Position numbers and translations under genes: made by a program. Below the pieces are notes generated by a model. It did not search any database and was not told the DNA's origin. It saw nothing but the letters and a program-made list of their open reading frames with translations. Positions 5,325 to 6,774 of a stretch of 6,774 nt of DNA are shown here, one piece after another (the stretch's first letter is position 1; the number at the start of each line of letters is the position of its first letter). The DNA is from Thermoplasmata archaeon. GTDB lineage: Archaea > Thermoplasmatota > Thermoplasmata > GCA-020350865. The stretch is taken from positions 1,396,260-1,403,033 of the forward strand of contig CP070726.1 of assembly GCA_020350865.1 (NCBI GenBank), read 5' to 3'.

Positions 5325-5852
5325 ATGCTTGAAGGGACTATAGCCGCAAGTGCTATGAAGGCTGTGGCATCCTCGGTCATTTCCATCGGGGCCAAGTACC
5401 ACGGGTACGAACTGGGGAAGAGAAAAGAGGATGACCTCACCGTGCGCAAGAAGATGATGGACGAGATCACCAAATCCCGCGGCCACCTCATGAACATCAT
5501 CGAGGAGGCCCACGGCAAAGGGGATTCGGACACCACGAACGCCGCCAAGAAGACCATCGACGAGCTGGACCTGCTGCAAAACGACATCAACCTGTCAGAG
5601 ACGGGCCACAAGTACTCGTTCTTTTCCCAGCAGACATCCATAAACATCAAGACGCTCAACCAGCTCATCGAGTACGACAAGAAGATGATCACGCACCTGG
5701 AAAACGTCACGGAGACCAGCAAGAAACTGGCACTTGCGATAGTTGACGAGGAGCAGACGGATTCTGCCTGGGAATTGAAGAGGATAAGGCAGTATGTTTC
5801 AACATGCAGGGACGATTATAAGAACCGAAGGGACATAATAAGGAGGTTGTGA
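5325..5852 (+). CDS. Small helical protein of unknown function, partner of the SPFH-like protein
   Basis: The product is 175 residues and I do not recognise its family. Residues 1-24 are rich in alanine, serine, valine and isoleucine with few charges (IAASAMKAVASSVISIGAK); they could form a membrane-touching amphipathic helix but are too weakly hydrophobic for a sure transmembrane segment. Residues 32-92 and 100-175 are highly charged and helical in pattern, with likely coiled coils around 36-62, 75-90, 106-140 and 148-175. There is no enzyme motif; the only cysteine is C161. The gene begins a rightward pair: the next start is 2 nt after its stop, and AGGAGG for that gene lies within its last codons, so the two are almost certainly co-translated. 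An adaptor or co-scaffold role for the SPFH-like protein is a reasonable guess from position and helical nature, not from a motif. Confidence 0.85.
   Translation: MLEGTIAASAMKAVASSVISIGAKYHGYELGKRKEDDLTVRKKMMDEITKSRGHLMNIIEEAHGKGDSDTTNAAKKTIDELDLLQNDINLSETGHKYSFFSQQTSINIKTLNQLIEYDKKMITHLENVTETSKKLALAIVDEEQTDSAWELKRIRQYVSTCRDDYKNRRDIIRRL
5841..5846 (+). promoter_or_regulatory. Ribosome binding site AGGAGG for the SPFH-like gene
   Basis: A consensus AGGAGG sits 8 nt before ATG 5855, inside the end of the preceding gene. It is the strongest site in the window, suggesting this protein is made at a high rate relative to its neighbour. Confidence 0.85.
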
Positions 5853-5854
5853 TA

Positions 5855-6774
5855 ATGGCAGTGCATTGGAAGAGTTTTGTAGGACGGTATCCGCAGAATA
5901 TCCTGGCCATGAAGGTATCCAAGGGCGACATACGGGGCTTTTTCAGAAAGGATATGATTATCGAGCCCGGGGAGGCGGCCGTCCTCATCAAGGACGGGAG
6001 AATAGAGGAGGAGCTGACCCAGACCAAGCTCAAGAGCTTCGGGGGCGGATTCTCGGGCTGGCTGGAAAGGGTGACAGGGAAAGGTGAGGACGAGTTATTG
6101 CTGTTCGTGGACACAAATCCCACTGACCTTGAGATCCCTGTGACGGCAAACTCCAAGGACTACACCCAGATCCAGGGCGCCTGCACCGTGCGATGCCAGG
6201 TGAACATGGGCGATGCCATTAAAATCGTGGGTCTGATGAAGGGGGCCAACGTGCTCACAAAAAGGGAGCTGCAGAACAAGATCCAAAATGAGATGTCGGC
6301 CACCGTCTTTGCCAACAGGATCGCGAACTACTCGGCCGAGGAGTTCCACGGCAACATCAACATATTGAAGGACATGGAGACCTCGGCTGCCGTGGAGATG
6401 CGGAAGACCTTCGAGATGTGGGGTCTGAAGCTCATCAAGATGTTCACCAACTGGGGAAAGAGCGCCCATGACGAGCTCATGGAGTACAGGAAGGCATGGG
6501 ACGTCTACGATGCGAGAAAGGATGTTGTGTACGAAAGCCAGATAAAGCAGATGGACAGGGACCACGGCGCCATAAAGAAGCGTGCGGAGCAGGCACACGA
6601 CCTGAGACTCTCCGGCGAACTGAACGAAATGGAGGTAAAGCAGCTCTGGGAGGATTACTCCCTGGAAGTGGACAAGCGCAGACGCATCCACGAGGTCATG
6701 CTCAAAAAGGAGGAGAAGAGGGCGGAAGTGGACATGGAGGCCATGCAGTTCGATGAGGACAAACGGGAGCTGGA
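5855..6774 (+). CDS. SPFH / band 7-domain-like membrane scaffold protein (3' end outside window)
   Basis: The frame is open from ATG 5855 to the right edge: 306 codons, C-terminus missing. Residues 28-48 (MIIEPGEAAVLIKDG) match the usual start of SPFH domains, where a strand and P-G-E/Q precede a hydrophobic strand and a D/N-G turn. Residues 80-120 continue with strands LLLFVDT, DLEIPVTA and a C-T-V-R-C-Q-V segment typical of the second half of the domain. Residues 136-230 are helical with conserved-looking aromatic positions (FEMWGLKLIKMFTNWG). From about 205 on, the chain is a charged coiled coil. There is no N-terminal transmembrane helix, unlike stomatins, so membrane contact may be peripheral. 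SPFH proteins oligomerise on membranes and organise microdomains or respond to envelope stress; Bacillus YdjI is a distant comparison. Assignment is by pattern; the missing C-terminus might add a zinc ribbon or another domain. Confidence 0.8.
   Translation, partial: MAVHWKSFVGRYPQNILAMKVSKGDIRGFFRKDMIIEPGEAAVLIKDGRIEEELTQTKLKSFGGGFSGWLERVTGKGEDELLLFVDTNPTDLEIPVTANSKDYTQIQGACTVRCQVNMGDAIKIVGLMKGANVLTKRELQNKIQNEMSATVFANRIANYSAEEFHGNINILKDMETSAAVEMRKTFEMWGLKLIKMFTNWGKSAHDELMEYRKAWDVYDARKDVVYESQIKQMDRDHGAIKKRAEQAHDLRLSGELNEMEVKQLWEDYSLEVDKRRRIHEVMLKKEEKRAEVDMEAMQFDEDKREL

Noticed and set aside
5238..5722. Minus-strand open frames opposite the 175-residue helical gene
   Set aside because: They cross the divergent promoter or lie wholly antisense, have no ribosome site I could find, and conflict with a plus-strand gene that has a good start, stop and coupled neighbour.
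5707..6691. Minus- and plus-strand alternative frames (including 5707-6156, 6095-6691 and 5866-6087) in the SPFH-like gene
   Set aside because: The frame from 5855 is open to the window edge with a consensus AGGAGG and SPFH-like protein pattern; the others are shadows produced by its G/C-ending codons.

Overview
The window looks like chromosomal DNA from a euryarchaeal-type archaeon, possibly a member of the Thermoplasmatota. The evidence is archaeal TATA/BRE-like promoter elements in the only intergenic gap, good Shine-Dalgarno sites (GAGGT, GGTGA, AGGAGG), and a very large, sequon-rich surface protein built of Ig-like, fibronectin-III-like and thrombospondin-type-3 modules. The lineage is an inference from style; no rRNA or taxonomic marker gene is present. 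I see no tRNA, rRNA, CRISPR array, insertion sequence, integrase or attachment site.

Layout. The window is almost wholly coding: four genes in two divergent pairs around one 113-bp gap (5212-5324). Leftward (minus strand), a 1084-residue membrane-anchored surface protein (5211-1957) is followed, with a 20-nt overlap, by a long cytoplasmic-looking protein (start 1976) that runs off the left edge after 658 codons. Rightward (plus strand), a 175-residue helical protein (5325-5852) is followed after 2 nt by an SPFH/band-7-like protein (start 5855) that runs off the right edge after 306 codons. I translated both edge genes codon by codon and found no internal stop or frameshift.

The surface protein has a signal peptide, two FnIII-like domains, five tandem Ig-like repeats of about 100 residues, a Ca-binding-type TSP3 stretch, one transmembrane helix and a charged tail of 58 residues on the cytoplasmic side. 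Its operon partner starts with four helical repeats of about 63 residues. These are followed by a CARDB-like beta domain, then a second beta-sandwich and an alpha/beta domain whose order resembles the appendage (ear) region of adaptins and gamma-COP. The most interesting signal is that the cytoplasmic tail of the surface protein aligns without gaps with the second half of the partner's helical repeat. That suggests either shared ancestry or a direct tail-partner contact.

Together the four genes could form a cell-surface module: an extracellular adhesin or receptor, its intracellular partner, and, under a back-to-back promoter, an SPFH membrane-scaffold protein with a small helical companion. 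The functional link between the two arms is inferred from gene position only.
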